DNA of 64,000 bases from Streptomyces sp. NRRL S-244. GTDB lineage: Bacteria > Actinomycetota > Actinomycetes > Streptomycetales > Streptomycetaceae. The notes beneath the pieces were generated by a model. The model searched no databases. It saw nothing but the letters and a program-made list of their open reading frames with translations, and was not told where the DNA came from. This document shows positions 1 through 15,063 of the stretch, piece by piece (the stretch's first letter is position 1; each line of letters opens with the position of its first letter). The position numbers were made by a program, and so were the translations under genes. The stretch covers positions 319,520-383,519 of the forward strand of contig NZ_JOCX01000002.1 of NCBI RefSeq assembly GCF_000717915.1, written 5' to 3'.

Positions 1-11
1 GAGGTGGCCCC

Positions 12-701
12 GTGAGCCCTGAGGGGCGTGGCATAGCAAGCGGGCACACCTCCGGCGGCAGCCACGGCTGGGGGGACCCCCACCCGGCGGGCGCCGGCGG
101 GGACACGTTCCGCATCCTCCACGTCAGCACCGGCAACGTGTGCCGCTCGCCGATCACCGAGCGGCTGACCCGGCATGCGCTGGCGCACCGGCTGGGCGGC
201 ATCCCGGTCGGCGACCTGATCGTGGAGAGCGCGGGGACGTGGGGCCACGAGGGGGCCCCGATGGAGGCCAACGCGGCGGCCGTGCTCGCGGACTTCGGAG
301 CGGACGCGTCCGGGTTCACCGGGCGGGAGCTGCTGGACGAGCACGTCATACGGGCGGACCTGGTGCTCACCGCCACCCGGGACCACCGGGCGCAGGTCAT
401 CTCGATGGGGCATTCGGCGGGACTGCGCACGTTCACGCTGAAGGAGTTCACGCGGCTGGTGCGGGCCATAGACCCGGCCACGCTGCCGCCGCTGGACGAC
501 GGGGTCGCGGAGCGGGCCCGGGCGCTGGTGCGGGCCGCGGCCGCGCTGCGGGGCTGGCTGCTGGCGCCGTCGCCCGACGCGGACGAGGTGTACGACCCGT
601 ACGGGGCGCCGATCACCTTCTTCCGCTCGATCGGCGACGAGATCAACCAGGCCCTCGACCCGGTGGTCACGGCCCTGACGGGCGTCACGGCTTCCCGCTG
701 A
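12..701 (+). CDS. Low-molecular-weight protein tyrosine phosphatase-like protein, nucleophile Cys replaced by Ser
   Basis: The 229-residue protein has the LMW-PTP fold signature at residues 37-46 (HVSTGNVCRSP), which lines up with the family loop V-C-x-G-N-x-C-R-S. The nucleophilic first Cys is Ser39; Cys44 and Arg45 remain. A later D-P motif (VYDPYG) matches the general-acid loop. Family members dephosphorylate tyrosine or arsenate through a Cys intermediate, so classical catalysis is doubtful here. The GTG start follows a GAGGTGG ribosome site at 1-7, but the first 32 residues look unconserved and a shorter product is possible. It is followed by glyA. Function is inferred from fold only. 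Confidence 0.8.
   Translation: MSPEGRGIASGHTSGGSHGWGDPHPAGAGGDTFRILHVSTGNVCRSPITERLTRHALAHRLGGIPVGDLIVESAGTWGHEGAPMEANAAAVLADFGADASGFTGRELLDEHVIRADLVLTATRDHRAQVISMGHSAGLRTFTLKEFTRLVRAIDPATLPPLDDGVAERARALVRAAAALRGWLLAPSPDADEVYDPYGAPITFFRSIGDEINQALDPVVTALTGVTASR
645..701 (+). repeat. First copy of a 57-bp direct repeat (3' end of the phosphatase-like gene)
   Basis: The last 57 bases of the gene, including its stop codon, recur at 792-848 with a single C/G mismatch. The second copy lies outside any gene. Confidence 0.9.
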
Positions 702-791
702 CGGCGGCCGGCCGGAGGCCGGCGCAGCGCCGCGAAGCCTGAGAGGCCCCCTGGGGCCGAGCAGTGCGAGAGGCGCGATCGAGAAGGGGCC

Positions 792-848
792 AACCAGGCC
801 CTGGACCCGGTGGTCACGGCCCTGACGGGCGTCACGGCTTCCCGCTGA
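792..848 (+). repeat. Second copy of the 57-bp direct repeat, orphan gene tail
   Basis: It duplicates 645-701 with one mismatch and is preceded by about 90 bp of unrelated GC-rich sequence (702-791). The arrangement looks like a remnant of a small insertion into the 3' end of the gene that regenerated the tail, or of a slipped duplication. Confidence 0.85.
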
Positions 849-962
849 CCCCTGCGGGTGGCCGGGCCGGGCCCTGAGGGGCTGAAACGGGCTCGAAACG
901 GGCAGAGAGGGCCCGGGCGACCTAGAGTGGGCGTATCCGGGACCGCCACTGGGAGTCGCGCC

Positions 963-2192
963 ATGAGCGTCATCACCCCGCCCTCCGACCTGCTGCGGCA
1001 GCAGGATCCGCAGATGGCCGACGTGCTCGCGGGGGAGGCGCAGCGGCAGGCCGTCGCGCTCCAGCTGAGCGCCGCCGAGAACTTCGCCTCGCCCGCCGTA
1101 CTGGCGGCACTCGGCTCGGCGCTCGCCAACAAGTACGCCGAGGGCTATCCGGGCCACCGCTACCACGGCGGCTGCGAGTACGCCGACCTCGCCGAGGGGC
1201 TGGCCGTCGAGCGGGCCCGGGCGCTGTTCGGGGTGGAGCACGCCAACGTACAGCCGCATTCCGGCTCCGCCGCCGTGCTGGCCGCGTACGCCGCGCTGCT
1301 GCGGCCCGGGGACACCGTCCTCGCGATGGGGCTCGCGTACGGCGGCCACCTCACCCACGGTTCACCCGCCAACTTCTCCGGCCGCTGGTTCGACTTCGTC
1401 GGGTACGGGGTCGACGCCGAGACCGGCCTGATCGACTACCAGCAGGTGCAGGGCCTGGCCCGGATGCACCGGCCCAAGGCCATCGTCTGCGGCTCGATCT
1501 CCTACCCTCGCCACCCCGAGTACTCCGTGTTCCGGGAGATCGCCGACGAGGTCGGGGCGTACCTCATCGCGGACGCCGCCCACCCGATCGGGCTCGTCGC
1601 CGGCGGAGCCGCGCCCAGCCCCGTCCCGTACGCCGACATCGTCTGCGCGACGACGCACAAGGTGCTGCGCGGCCCGCGCGGCGGGATGGTCCTGTGCGGG
1701 GCCGAGTTCGCCGAGCGGATCGACCGGGCGGTCTTCCCGTTCACCCAGGGCGGCGCCCAGATGCACACCATCGCCGCCAAGGCCGTGGCCTTCGGCGAGG
1801 CCGCGGCGCCGGCGTTCACCACGTACGCCCATCGGGTGGTGGCCAACGCGCGGGTGCTGGCCGATGGACTCGCGGCCCACGGGTTCGCGGTGACGACGGG
1901 CGGCACCGACACCCACCTGATCACCGCCGACCCGGCGCCGCTCGGCGTGGACGGTCCGACCGCGCGCGGCCGGCTCGCCGCCGCCGGGATCGTGCTGGAC
2001 ACCTGCGCCCTCCCGTACGGGGACCAGCGCGGGATCCGGCTCGGTACGGCCGCGGTCACCACCCAGGGCATGCGGGAGCCCGAGATGGCCCGGATCGCCG
2101 CGCTGTTTACCGCCGCACTGCGCGGGGAAGGCGCGAGAATCCGCACGGAAGTGGCCGAGCTGACGCGCGGATTTCCCCCGTATGGGGCGTAA
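963..2192 (+). CDS. glyA: Serine hydroxymethyltransferase
   Basis: PLP enzyme of 409 residues converting serine and tetrahydrofolate to glycine and methylene-tetrahydrofolate. Family landmarks are visible: LSAAENFASPAV near the N terminus, the NKYAEGYPGHRYHGG substrate loop, and the PLP-lysine motif CATTHKVLRGPRGG. The ATG at 963 is chosen because homologous sequence begins there; the frame stays open upstream to 858 but that stretch includes the orphan repeat and looks non-coding. It sits between a phosphatase-like gene and a WecA-type transferase. Streptomyces usually carry more than one glyA, so this may be the second isozyme. Confidence 0.93.
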   Translation: MSVITPPSDLLRQQDPQMADVLAGEAQRQAVALQLSAAENFASPAVLAALGSALANKYAEGYPGHRYHGGCEYADLAEGLAVERARALFGVEHANVQPHSGSAAVLAAYAALLRPGDTVLAMGLAYGGHLTHGSPANFSGRWFDFVGYGVDAETGLIDYQQVQGLARMHRPKAIVCGSISYPRHPEYSVFREIADEVGAYLIADAAHPIGLVAGGAAPSPVPYADIVCATTHKVLRGPRGGMVLCGAEFAERIDRAVFPFTQGGAQMHTIAAKAVAFGEAAAPAFTTYAHRVVANARVLADGLAAHGFAVTTGGTDTHLITADPAPLGVDGPTARGRLAAAGIVLDTCALPYGDQRGIRLGTAAVTTQGMREPEMARIAALFTAALRGEGARIRTEVAELTRGFPPYGA

Positions 2193-2308
2193 GCAGGACA
2201 AGCGGGGCGTACCGCAACCGGGATAGCGCCCCCTCGCGTCCTCGGTGAGGGGTACATCGCAGCTAATGTGTGGGGCTGAGATGGCCGGCGATACATCTGG
2301 GGCAGCCC

Positions 2309-3631
2309 GTGCGTGAATATCTGCTGACGCTTTGCGTCACGGTCGCGGTGACCTACCTGCTGACCGGGCCCGTGCGGAAGTTCGCGATCGCGGCCGGTGC
2401 GATGCCGGAGATCCGCGCCCGCGACGTGCACCGCGAGCCCACTCCGCGGCTCGGCGGCATCGCCATGTTCGGCGGACTGTGCGCGGGGCTGCTGGTCGCG
2501 GACCACCTGCGCAACCTCAACGGCGTCTTCGAGCTGTCGAACGAGCCGCGGGCGCTGCTCTCCGGAGCCGCCCTGATCTGGCTGATCGGCGTGCTCGACG
2601 ACAAGTTCGAGATCGACGCCCTGATCAAGCTGGGCGCGCAGATGATCGCCGCCGGTGTGATGGTCATGCAGGGCCTGACCATCCTGTGGATCCCCGTCCC
2701 GGGCATCGGGACGGTCGCGCTGACCCAGTGGCAGGGCAACCTGCTCACCGTGGCCCTCGTCGTGATCACCATCAACGCGGTGAACTTCGTGGACGGGCTC
2801 GACGGCCTGGCGGCCGGCATGGTCTGCATCGCCGCCGCCGCGTTCTTCCTCTACTCGTACCGGATCTGGTTCGGGTACGGGATCGAGGCGGCCGCGCCCG
2901 CGACCCTGTTCGCGGCGATCCTGATGGGCATGTGCCTCGGCTTCCTGCCGCACAACATGCACCCGGCCCGGATCTTCATGGGCGATTCCGGATCGATGCT
3001 CATCGGTCTGGTGCTGGCCGCCGCCGCGATCTCGATCACCGGGCAGGTGGACCCGGACACCATGGCCCTGTTCGTCGGCGGTGAGCGCAACACGGTGCAC
3101 GCGATGATCCCGGTCTTCATTCCGCTTCTGCTCCCGCTGACGATCATCGCGATCCCGATGGCGGACCTGGTCCTGGCCATCGTGCGGCGTACGTGGAAGG
3201 GCCAGTCGCCCTTTGCGGCCGACCGCGGGCACCTGCACCACCGGCTGCTGGAGCTCGGGCACTCGCACAGCCGCGCGGTGCTGATCATGTACTTCTGGTC
3301 GGGACTGATCGCGTTCGGCGCGGTGGCGTACTCGGTGCACTCCGCCTCGATGTGGATCGTGCTCGCCATCGTCGCGCTGAGCGGGCTGGGCCTCGTCCTG
3401 CTGCTCCTGCCGCGCTTCACCCCGCGCGCCCCGCGCTGGGCCGAGGGTCTGGTCCCGCCGCGCTACCGGCACCGCGAGCGCGCCGCCGAGGCGGCCGCGC
3501 TCGATGCCTCGGGACGGGAGCCGGAGCCCGCCGGGCCGATCCGGGTCGGCGTCTCGGGCGTCAACGGAGCGACCGCGGTAGGCCCCCGTTCGCGCTTCCC
3601 CGACCGGCGTAAGGCCGAGTCGGCGCGCTGA
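2309..3631 (+). CDS. wecA: Polyprenyl-phosphate N-acetylhexosamine-1-phosphate transferase (WecA/Rfe, MraY superfamily)
   Basis: Polytopic membrane protein of 440 residues with about ten hydrophobic segments. It should transfer a sugar-1-phosphate from a UDP-sugar to decaprenyl/undecaprenyl phosphate, the first step of a cell-wall glycan linkage unit. Superfamily motifs are present: NFVDGLDGLAAG (catalytic Asp region), FMGDSGSM, and the HIHH-type motif DRGHLHHRLLELG. The GTG at 2309 (protein start M-R-E-Y-L-L) is preferred over an in-frame GTG at 2270. A hydrophilic tail of about 60 residues follows the last membrane segment. Its place just upstream of the atp operon parallels rfe in mycobacteria. 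Confidence 0.9.
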   Translation: MREYLLTLCVTVAVTYLLTGPVRKFAIAAGAMPEIRARDVHREPTPRLGGIAMFGGLCAGLLVADHLRNLNGVFELSNEPRALLSGAALIWLIGVLDDKFEIDALIKLGAQMIAAGVMVMQGLTILWIPVPGIGTVALTQWQGNLLTVALVVITINAVNFVDGLDGLAAGMVCIAAAAFFLYSYRIWFGYGIEAAAPATLFAAILMGMCLGFLPHNMHPARIFMGDSGSMLIGLVLAAAAISITGQVDPDTMALFVGGERNTVHAMIPVFIPLLLPLTIIAIPMADLVLAIVRRTWKGQSPFAADRGHLHHRLLELGHSHSRAVLIMYFWSGLIAFGAVAYSVHSASMWIVLAIVALSGLGLVLLLLPRFTPRAPRWAEGLVPPRYRHRERAAEAAALDASGREPEPAGPIRVGVSGVNGATAVGPRSRFPDRRKAESAR

Positions 3632-3762
3632 CGCCCGCGGTACATGTCGGACATGAACCGCCTTTACCACACACAACGACGGCTTGTCGCGCACACACGG
3701 GCGGGTTAGCTCTCATGTGTGACAGTCAGCACACTCCGCAGGTAAAGCTCTCATCAAATAGT

Positions 3763-3781
3763 TTGTGATACCGTTCACTAA
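3763..3781 (+). promoter_or_regulatory. Candidate Rex operator (ROP site) upstream of the atp operon
   Basis: TTGTGATACCGTTCACTAA resembles the S. coelicolor Rex consensus TTGTGAACGCGTTCACAA: both half-sites TTGTGA and GTTCAC are intact and differences fall in the centre and right edge. Rex senses NADH/NAD and represses respiratory genes, so a site 136 bp upstream of atpI makes sense. This is an inference from similarity. Confidence 0.6.
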
Positions 3782-3916
3782 ACCCGGCGACAGAGCCGAA
3801 GGACCGTAGTGCGACGGCCCATCGGCCCGAGGTTCGATCTCGGACCGGGCTTACGCTCGTCCCGTACGAGTTCCCGTACGAGTCCGTGCCCCCACCACCA
3901 CGCGGAGCAAACCGCC

Positions 3917-4354
3917 ATGCGGTCAGATGACGTCCGATCCCTCCTGCACGCCGCTGTACCCACGGCTGTCGCCGGCGCTCTCGCCGCCGTCATCAGTGCC
4001 GTGGTGGCAGGCGGCGAAGGAGCCCTTGGCGCCGTCATTGCCACGCTGGTCGTGATGCTGTTCATGGGCATCGGATTCGTCGTTCTGCAACGCACCGCGA
4101 AATCGCTGCCGCACCTGTTCCAGGCCATGGGGCTGATGCTCTACACGGCCCAGATCCTGCTGCTCTTCGTCTTTCTCGCCGTGTTCAAGAACACGACGCT
4201 GTTCAACCCCAAGGCCTTCGCGATCACGCTCGTCGCCACCACCCTCGTGTGGATCGGCGCACAGACGCGTGCTCATATGAAGGCCAAGATCCTCTACGTC
4301 GAACCGGACTCGACGAAGGGCGACAAGCCCGAAAATTCGGGGCCGAAGTCGTGA
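3917..4354 (+). CDS. atpI: ATP synthase protein I
   Basis: Small membrane protein of 145 residues with four hydrophobic segments, the usual first gene of bacterial atp operons and thought to help assemble the c-ring. The ATG at 3917 has a GGAG ribosome site nine bases upstream. The N terminus (MRSDDVRSLLHAAVPTAVAG) matches Streptomyces AtpI as I know it, and the C-terminal tail is charged. A 225-bp gap separates it from atpB. Confidence 0.9.
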   Translation: MRSDDVRSLLHAAVPTAVAGALAAVISAVVAGGEGALGAVIATLVVMLFMGIGFVVLQRTAKSLPHLFQAMGLMLYTAQILLLFVFLAVFKNTTLFNPKAFAITLVATTLVWIGAQTRAHMKAKILYVEPDSTKGDKPENSGPKS

Positions 4355-4579
4355 GGGGTAGGGCCGGAATAAGGGCGCGTTCGAGATGCTGCTATCGTCC
4401 GGTGCCAACTGCGGCATTGCGGGCGCGGGCATCTGAGCTGACGCCTGTTCCATCGCGAGGCTCGATGCCTGATCGCCGCCCCCACACCCGTAACACCAGT
4501 CCAGTGCCGAACAGCGGCTGTGCGCCGCGCCGACACAACGAGGTTGCCGTACCTATGCGCCACGCTGAAGGAGCCCGCG

Positions 4580-5717
<1,138 letters not shown>

Positions 5718-5758
5718 CGAACCGCGACCACTAGTCCGATTAGACGAAAGGCACTGAT

Positions 5759-6298
5759 GTGAACCTCCTGGTTCTCGCGGCAGAGACGGAAAATCCGCTC
5801 TTCCCGCCGATCCCCGAGCTCGTCATCGGTCTGATCGCCTTCGTCATCGTCTTCGGTGTCCTCGCGAAGAAGCTCCTCCCGAACATCAACAAGGTTCTGG
5901 ACGAGCGTCGCGAGCAGATCGAGGGCGGTATCGAGAAGGCTGAGGCCGCTCAGACCGAGGCCCAGAGCGTGCTGGAGCAGTACAAGGCCCAGCTCGCCGA
6001 AGCCCGGCACGAGGCCGCGCGCCTGCGCCAGGAAGCGCTGGAGCAGGGCACTGCGCTCAAGGAAGAACTGCGCGCAGAGGGCCAGCGGCAGCGTGAGGAG
6101 ATCATCGCTGCCGGCCACGCCCAGATCGAGGCCGACCGCAAGGCCGCCTCTCAGGCGCTGCGCCAGGACGTGGGCAAGCTCGCCACCGACCTGGCCGGCA
6201 AGCTCGTCGGCGAGTCCCTCGAGGACGCCGCCCGGCAGAGCCGCACGATCGACCGCTTCCTCAGCGAGCTCGAGGAGAAGGCCGAGGCGGCCCGATGA
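5759..6298 (+). CDS. atpF: F0F1 ATP synthase subunit b
   Basis: Peripheral stalk subunit of 179 residues: an N-terminal membrane helix (about residues 17-38) and then a long charged coiled coil rich in Glu, Ala and Arg. It connects subunit a to the F1 head through delta. It starts at GTG 5759. Its stop overlaps the atpH start by four bases (ATGA), which indicates translational coupling. Confidence 0.96.
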   Translation: MNLLVLAAETENPLFPPIPELVIGLIAFVIVFGVLAKKLLPNINKVLDERREQIEGGIEKAEAAQTEAQSVLEQYKAQLAEARHEAARLRQEALEQGTALKEELRAEGQRQREEIIAAGHAQIEADRKAASQALRQDVGKLATDLAGKLVGESLEDAARQSRTIDRFLSELEEKAEAAR

Positions 6299-7110
6299 AC
6301 GGAGCGAGCCGCGAGGCGCTGGCCTCCGCGCGCGAGCGTCTCGACGCGCTGACGGACAACACGTCCGTCGACGCGGCGAAGCTCGCCGGCGAGCTGGCAG
6401 CCGTCACCGCGCTGCTCGACCGTGAGGTCTCGCTGCGTCGGGTCATCACGGACCCGGCGCAGTCCGGCGAGGCCAAGGCCGAGCTGGTCGGCCGTCTGCT
6501 GTCCGGCCAGGTGGGCGGGGAAACCCTCGACCTGGTGTCCGGCATGGCGCGCTCCCGCTGGTCGCAGTCCCGCGACCTGGTGGACGCGCTGGAGGAGCTG
6601 GCGGCCACCGCCGACCTCACGGCGGCCCAGCAGACCGGCGCGCTCGACAACGTCGAGGACGAGGTCTTCCGCTTCGGCCGGATCGTCGCCTCGAGCACCG
6701 AGCTGCGTTCCGCGCTGACCGACCGCGCGGCCACCGCCTCCGCCAAGAGCGGGCTGCTGCGCAGCCTGCTCGGTGGCAAGGCGAACGCCGTCACGGAGCG
6801 CCTGGTCATCCGTCTCGTCACGCACCCGCGTGGACGTAGCCTGGAAGCGGGACTCGAGTCCCTCTCCAAGCTCGCCGCCGAGCGCCGTGACCGCATGGTC
6901 GCCACCGTGACCAGCGCGGTTCCGCTCAGCGACGTGCAGAAGGCGCGTCTCGGCGCGGTGCTGGCGAAGCTGTACGGCCGCCAGATGCACCTGAACCTCG
7001 ACGTGGACCCCGAGGTCCTCGGCGGGATCTCGGTGCGTGTCGGCGACGAGGTCATCGACGGCACCATCGCGGACCGCCTCTCCGAGGCGTCCCGCCGCAT
7101 GGCCGGCTGA
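6295..7110 (+). CDS. atpH: F0F1 ATP synthase subunit delta
   Basis: Stalk subunit of 271 residues. The family-typical delta signature is in the C-terminal half ([12 protein letters not shown] and [25 protein letters not shown] segment). At 271 residues it is longer than the ~180 of E. coli, as usual in actinobacteria. It is coupled to atpF by the ATGA overlap, and atpA follows after about 130 bp. Confidence 0.95.
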   Translation: MNGASREALASARERLDALTDNTSVDAAKLAGELAAVTALLDREVSLRRVITDPAQSGEAKAELVGRLLSGQVGGETLDLVSGMARSRWSQSRDLVDALEELAATADLTAAQQTGALDNVEDEVFRFGRIVASSTELRSALTDRAATASAKSGLLRSLLGGKANAVTERLVIRLVTHPRGRSLEAGLESLSKLAAERRDRMVATVTSAVPLSDVQKARLGAVLAKLYGRQMHLNLDVDPEVLGGISVRVGDEVIDGTIADRLSEASRRMAG

Positions 7111-7241
7111 CCTCAGCCACCAATAGAACAACGCATTTCCAGCGGCCCGGTTGGGCCGTGCAGAACTTGCAGAAGATTCCTGGGGGTCGCCCCCAGACCC
7201 CTAAGAAGCTTCAGGCCCAACAAGGAGAGCAGGGAACCCAG

Positions 7242-8837
<1,596 letters not shown>

Positions 8838-8857
8838 CGACGGAAGGGACCTGACTC

Positions 8858-11217
<2,360 letters not shown>

Positions 11218-11261
11218 TCCGGCGCGCTCCTCGCGGAGCGCTTCCGGTTCGCAGGTTTCGC

Positions 11262-11292
11262 GGAGAGGGGCGGGTGTGTCCCGTCCCTCTCC
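11262..11292 (+). terminator. Strong hairpin between atpD and atpC (attenuator or partial terminator)
   Basis: Arms 11262-11274 and 11280-11292 pair over 13 positions with one G-U, around a 5-base loop. A smaller hairpin (GCGCTCC/GGAGCGC, 11224-11241) precedes it. There is no U-tract, as is common in Streptomyces. Confidence 0.65.
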
Positions 11293-11357
11293 CCACGCCC
11301 ATTAGAATTTGACCCAACACCCGGCCGACCCGCCGGGTGGTGACCCGAGGAGCCACC

Positions 11358-11732
11358 TTGGCTGCTGAGCTGCACGTCGAGCTGGTCGCGGCGGACCGCA
11401 ATGTCTGGTCCGGCGAGGCCACCCTTGTTGTCGCCCGCACCACGTCCGGCGACATCGGCGTCATGCCCGGTCACCAGCCGCTTCTCGGTGTGCTGGAATC
11501 GGGCCCGGTGACCATCCGCACCAGCGAGGGCAACACTGTCGTCGCCGCGGTGCACGGCGGTTTCATCTCGTTCGCGGACAACAAGCTGTCCCTGCTGGCC
11601 GAGATCGCCGAGCTCGCTGACGAGATTGACGTCCAGCGTGCGGAGCGGGCACTGGAGCGCGCGAAGTCGGAGGCCGATGCGGCCGCCGAGCGTCGCGCCG
11701 ATGTCCGGCTGCGCGCGGTCACGGGGCACTGA
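11358..11732 (+). CDS. atpC: F0F1 ATP synthase subunit epsilon
   Basis: Rotor and inhibitory subunit of 124 residues: an N-terminal beta barrel (AAELHVELVAADRNVWSGEATLVVARTTSGDIGVMPGHQPLL) and a C-terminal helical hairpin rich in Ala, Arg and Glu. The start is TTG at 11358: GAGGAG at 11347-11352 is five bases upstream, while the upstream in-frame GTG (11337) has no site. A rare start plus a hairpin upstream may lower output to the single copy needed per enzyme. Confidence 0.92.
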   Translation: MAAELHVELVAADRNVWSGEATLVVARTTSGDIGVMPGHQPLLGVLESGPVTIRTSEGNTVVAAVHGGFISFADNKLSLLAEIAELADEIDVQRAERALERAKSEADAAAERRADVRLRAVTGH

Positions 11733-11756
11733 GCCCCGTACCGAACAGGTTTGAGA

Positions 11757-11806
11757 CCTCAGCCGCGGTCCGGTCTGGAATTTTCCAGACCGGGTCGCGG
11801 CTGAGG
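11757..11806. terminator. Long inverted repeat ending the atp operon
   Basis: Arms of 24 bases (11757-11780 and 11783-11806) pair completely if two G-U pairs are allowed, leaving a two-base tip. It follows atpC by 24 bp and is the likely operon terminator. Confidence 0.8.
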
Positions 11807-11860
11807 CGATGCAGGTCGTTTTTCGTTTGAGGTATTCGATGAGCGAGGAGGTCGGTGAAG

Positions 11861-12307
11861 ATGCTCCTCGCTCTGCTTGTGAGCGGCCTGGTCGTAGCCC
11901 TGGTGGTGATCGGGCTGTTTGTCTTCGGGCTGCGCCGCAGACTGATCCAGCGTTCCGGCGGCACCTTCGACTGCAGCCTGCGCTGGGGCGTGTCCGAGGA
12001 ACCCGACATCTCCGGCAAGGGCTGGGTGTACGGGGTCGCCCGCTACAGCGGTGACCGCATCGAGTGGTTCCGCGTCTTCTCGTACTCGCCGCGGCCGCGC
12101 CGGCTGCTGGAGCGCTCGTCCATCGAGGTGGTCGCCCGCCGCGCCCCCGAGGGCGAGGAGGAGCTGGCGCTGCTGTCCGACGCCGTCGTGCTCGGCTGTC
12201 TCCACCGCGGGACCCGCCTGGAGCTGGCGATGAGCGAGGACGCGCTGACGGGTTTCCTGGCCTGGCTGGAGGCGGCGCCTCCCGGCCAGAGGGTGAACGT
12301 CGCGTAG
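11861..12307 (+). CDS. DUF2550 family membrane-anchored protein
   Basis: Protein of 148 residues with one N-terminal membrane helix (about residues 2-22) followed by a soluble domain (GGTFDCSLRW...GWVYGVARYSGDRIEWFRVFSYSPRPRR). DUF2550 proteins are found next to atpC throughout actinobacteria, but their function is unknown. GAGGAGG at 11845-11851 suits the ATG at 11861 (spacing nine) better than the GTG at 11855. The conserved synteny suggests a link to ATP synthase or membrane energetics; that is inference. Confidence 0.85.
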   Translation: MLLALLVSGLVVALVVIGLFVFGLRRRLIQRSGGTFDCSLRWGVSEEPDISGKGWVYGVARYSGDRIEWFRVFSYSPRPRRLLERSSIEVVARRAPEGEEELALLSDAVVLGCLHRGTRLELAMSEDALTGFLAWLEAAPPGQRVNVA

Positions 12308-12328
12308 GACGCGTTGTCCGGATACGAA

Positions 12329-12368
12329 GAAGCCGGGGAGACGGGGGCGGACCCGTCTCCCCGGCTTC
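12329..12368. terminator. Bidirectional terminator between the DUF2550 gene and chiC
   Basis: Perfect 17-bp stem (12329-12345 with 12352-12368) and a 6-base loop, located between two convergent genes. Confidence 0.9.
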
Positions 12369-12375
12369 GTCCGTG

Positions 12376-14241
<1,866 letters not shown>

Positions 14242-14351
14242 GGGTGTTCCTCCGTAGGTCCGTCGCGGCCGTGGGGCCGACCGCGACTGGGGATGGGACC
14301 TGCGCCGCCCGTGAGCACGCTTGTCATGGCACGCTCACCACAGTTGCCGCG

Positions 14352-14393
14352 AGCGTAGAAAGGTCTGGACCAACCGTCAAGAGGTCCAGACCT
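14352..14393 (-). promoter_or_regulatory. chiC promoter with two dre/chi-type repeats
   Basis: On the minus strand, TTGACG (14375-14380) and TACGCT (14352-14357) are separated by exactly 17 bp. TGGTCCAGACCT (14361-14372) lies between them and AGGTCTGGACCT (14382-14393) just upstream of -35. Both match the 12-bp repeats of Streptomyces chitinase promoters and the core of the DasR element (TGGTCTAGACCA). Occupancy would block both promoter elements. GlcNAc-linked DasR control is inferred from these matches. Confidence 0.85.
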
Positions 14394-14409
14394 TCACTCC
14401 GTTGGGCCG

Positions 14410-15063
14410 CTAGAGGCCCAACTCCTGGGCCAGCACGGCCGCCTGGACCCGGCTGCGCAGCTCCAGCTTCCCCAGCAACCTGCTGACGTGCGTCTTCACC
14501 GTCGCCTCCGCCATCTCCAGCCGGACCGCGATCTCCGCGTTCGAGAGCCCCTCGCCCAGGCAGCCGAGCACCTCCCGCTCCCGCCGCGTCAGCGAGGCCA
14601 CCGCCGCGGCCGTCTCCGGCGCCACCGGGGCCTTCACGGGCCGCGGAGCCGCGAACTCGGCGATCAGCCGCCGGGTCACCGCCGGGGCGATCAGGCCCTC
14701 CCCGCGCGCGACCGTCCGTACCGCCTCGATCAGCTCCGCCGCGTCCGCGTTCTTCAGCAGGAAGCCCGCCGCCCCCGCGCGCAGGGCGCCGAACACGTAC
14801 TCGTCCAGATCGAAGGTGGTGAGGACCAGGACGTCCGCCAGCCCCTCCGCGACCACCTGGCGGGTCGCCGACACCCCGTCGAGCCGCGGCATCTGCACGT
14901 CCATGAGGACGAGGTCCGGGCGCAGCTCCCGCGCCAGGCGCACCGCCTCCTCCCCGTCCGCCGCCTCGCCCACGACCTCGACGTCGCCCGCGCTGCGCAG
15001 GATCAGCACCAGCCCGGCCCGTACGGCCCTCTGGTCCTCGGCCACCACCACCCGGATGCTCAT
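14410..15063 (-). CDS. chiR: NarL-family response regulator ChiR
   Basis: Protein of 217 residues: a receiver domain with phospho-acceptor Asp55 (DLVLMDVQMPRLDG) and conserved Lys (FLLKNADAAE), and a C-terminal LuxR-type helix-turn-helix (LTRREREVLGCLGEGLSNAEIAVRLEMAEATVKTHVSRLLGKL). It lies upstream of chiC on the same strand; the S. coelicolor counterpart regulates chiC. The start ATG overlaps the sensor kinase stop by four bases. Confidence 0.9.
   Translation of the reverse strand: MSIRVVVAEDQRAVRAGLVLILRSAGDVEVVGEAADGEEAVRLARELRPDLVLMDVQMPRLDGVSATRQVVAEGLADVLVLTTFDLDEYVFGALRAGAAGFLLKNADAAELIEAVRTVARGEGLIAPAVTRRLIAEFAAPRPVKAPVAPETAAAVASLTRREREVLGCLGEGLSNAEIAVRLEMAEATVKTHVSRLLGKLELRSRVQAAVLAQELGL

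Noticed and set aside
858..962. Longer glyA start
   Set aside because: The extra 35 codons run from just past the orphan gene-tail repeat and do not resemble SHMT N termini.
11771..11792. dre-like element in the hairpin after atpC
   Set aside because: GGTCTGG and CCAGACC are separated by six bases, so spacing does not match the contiguous DasR element.
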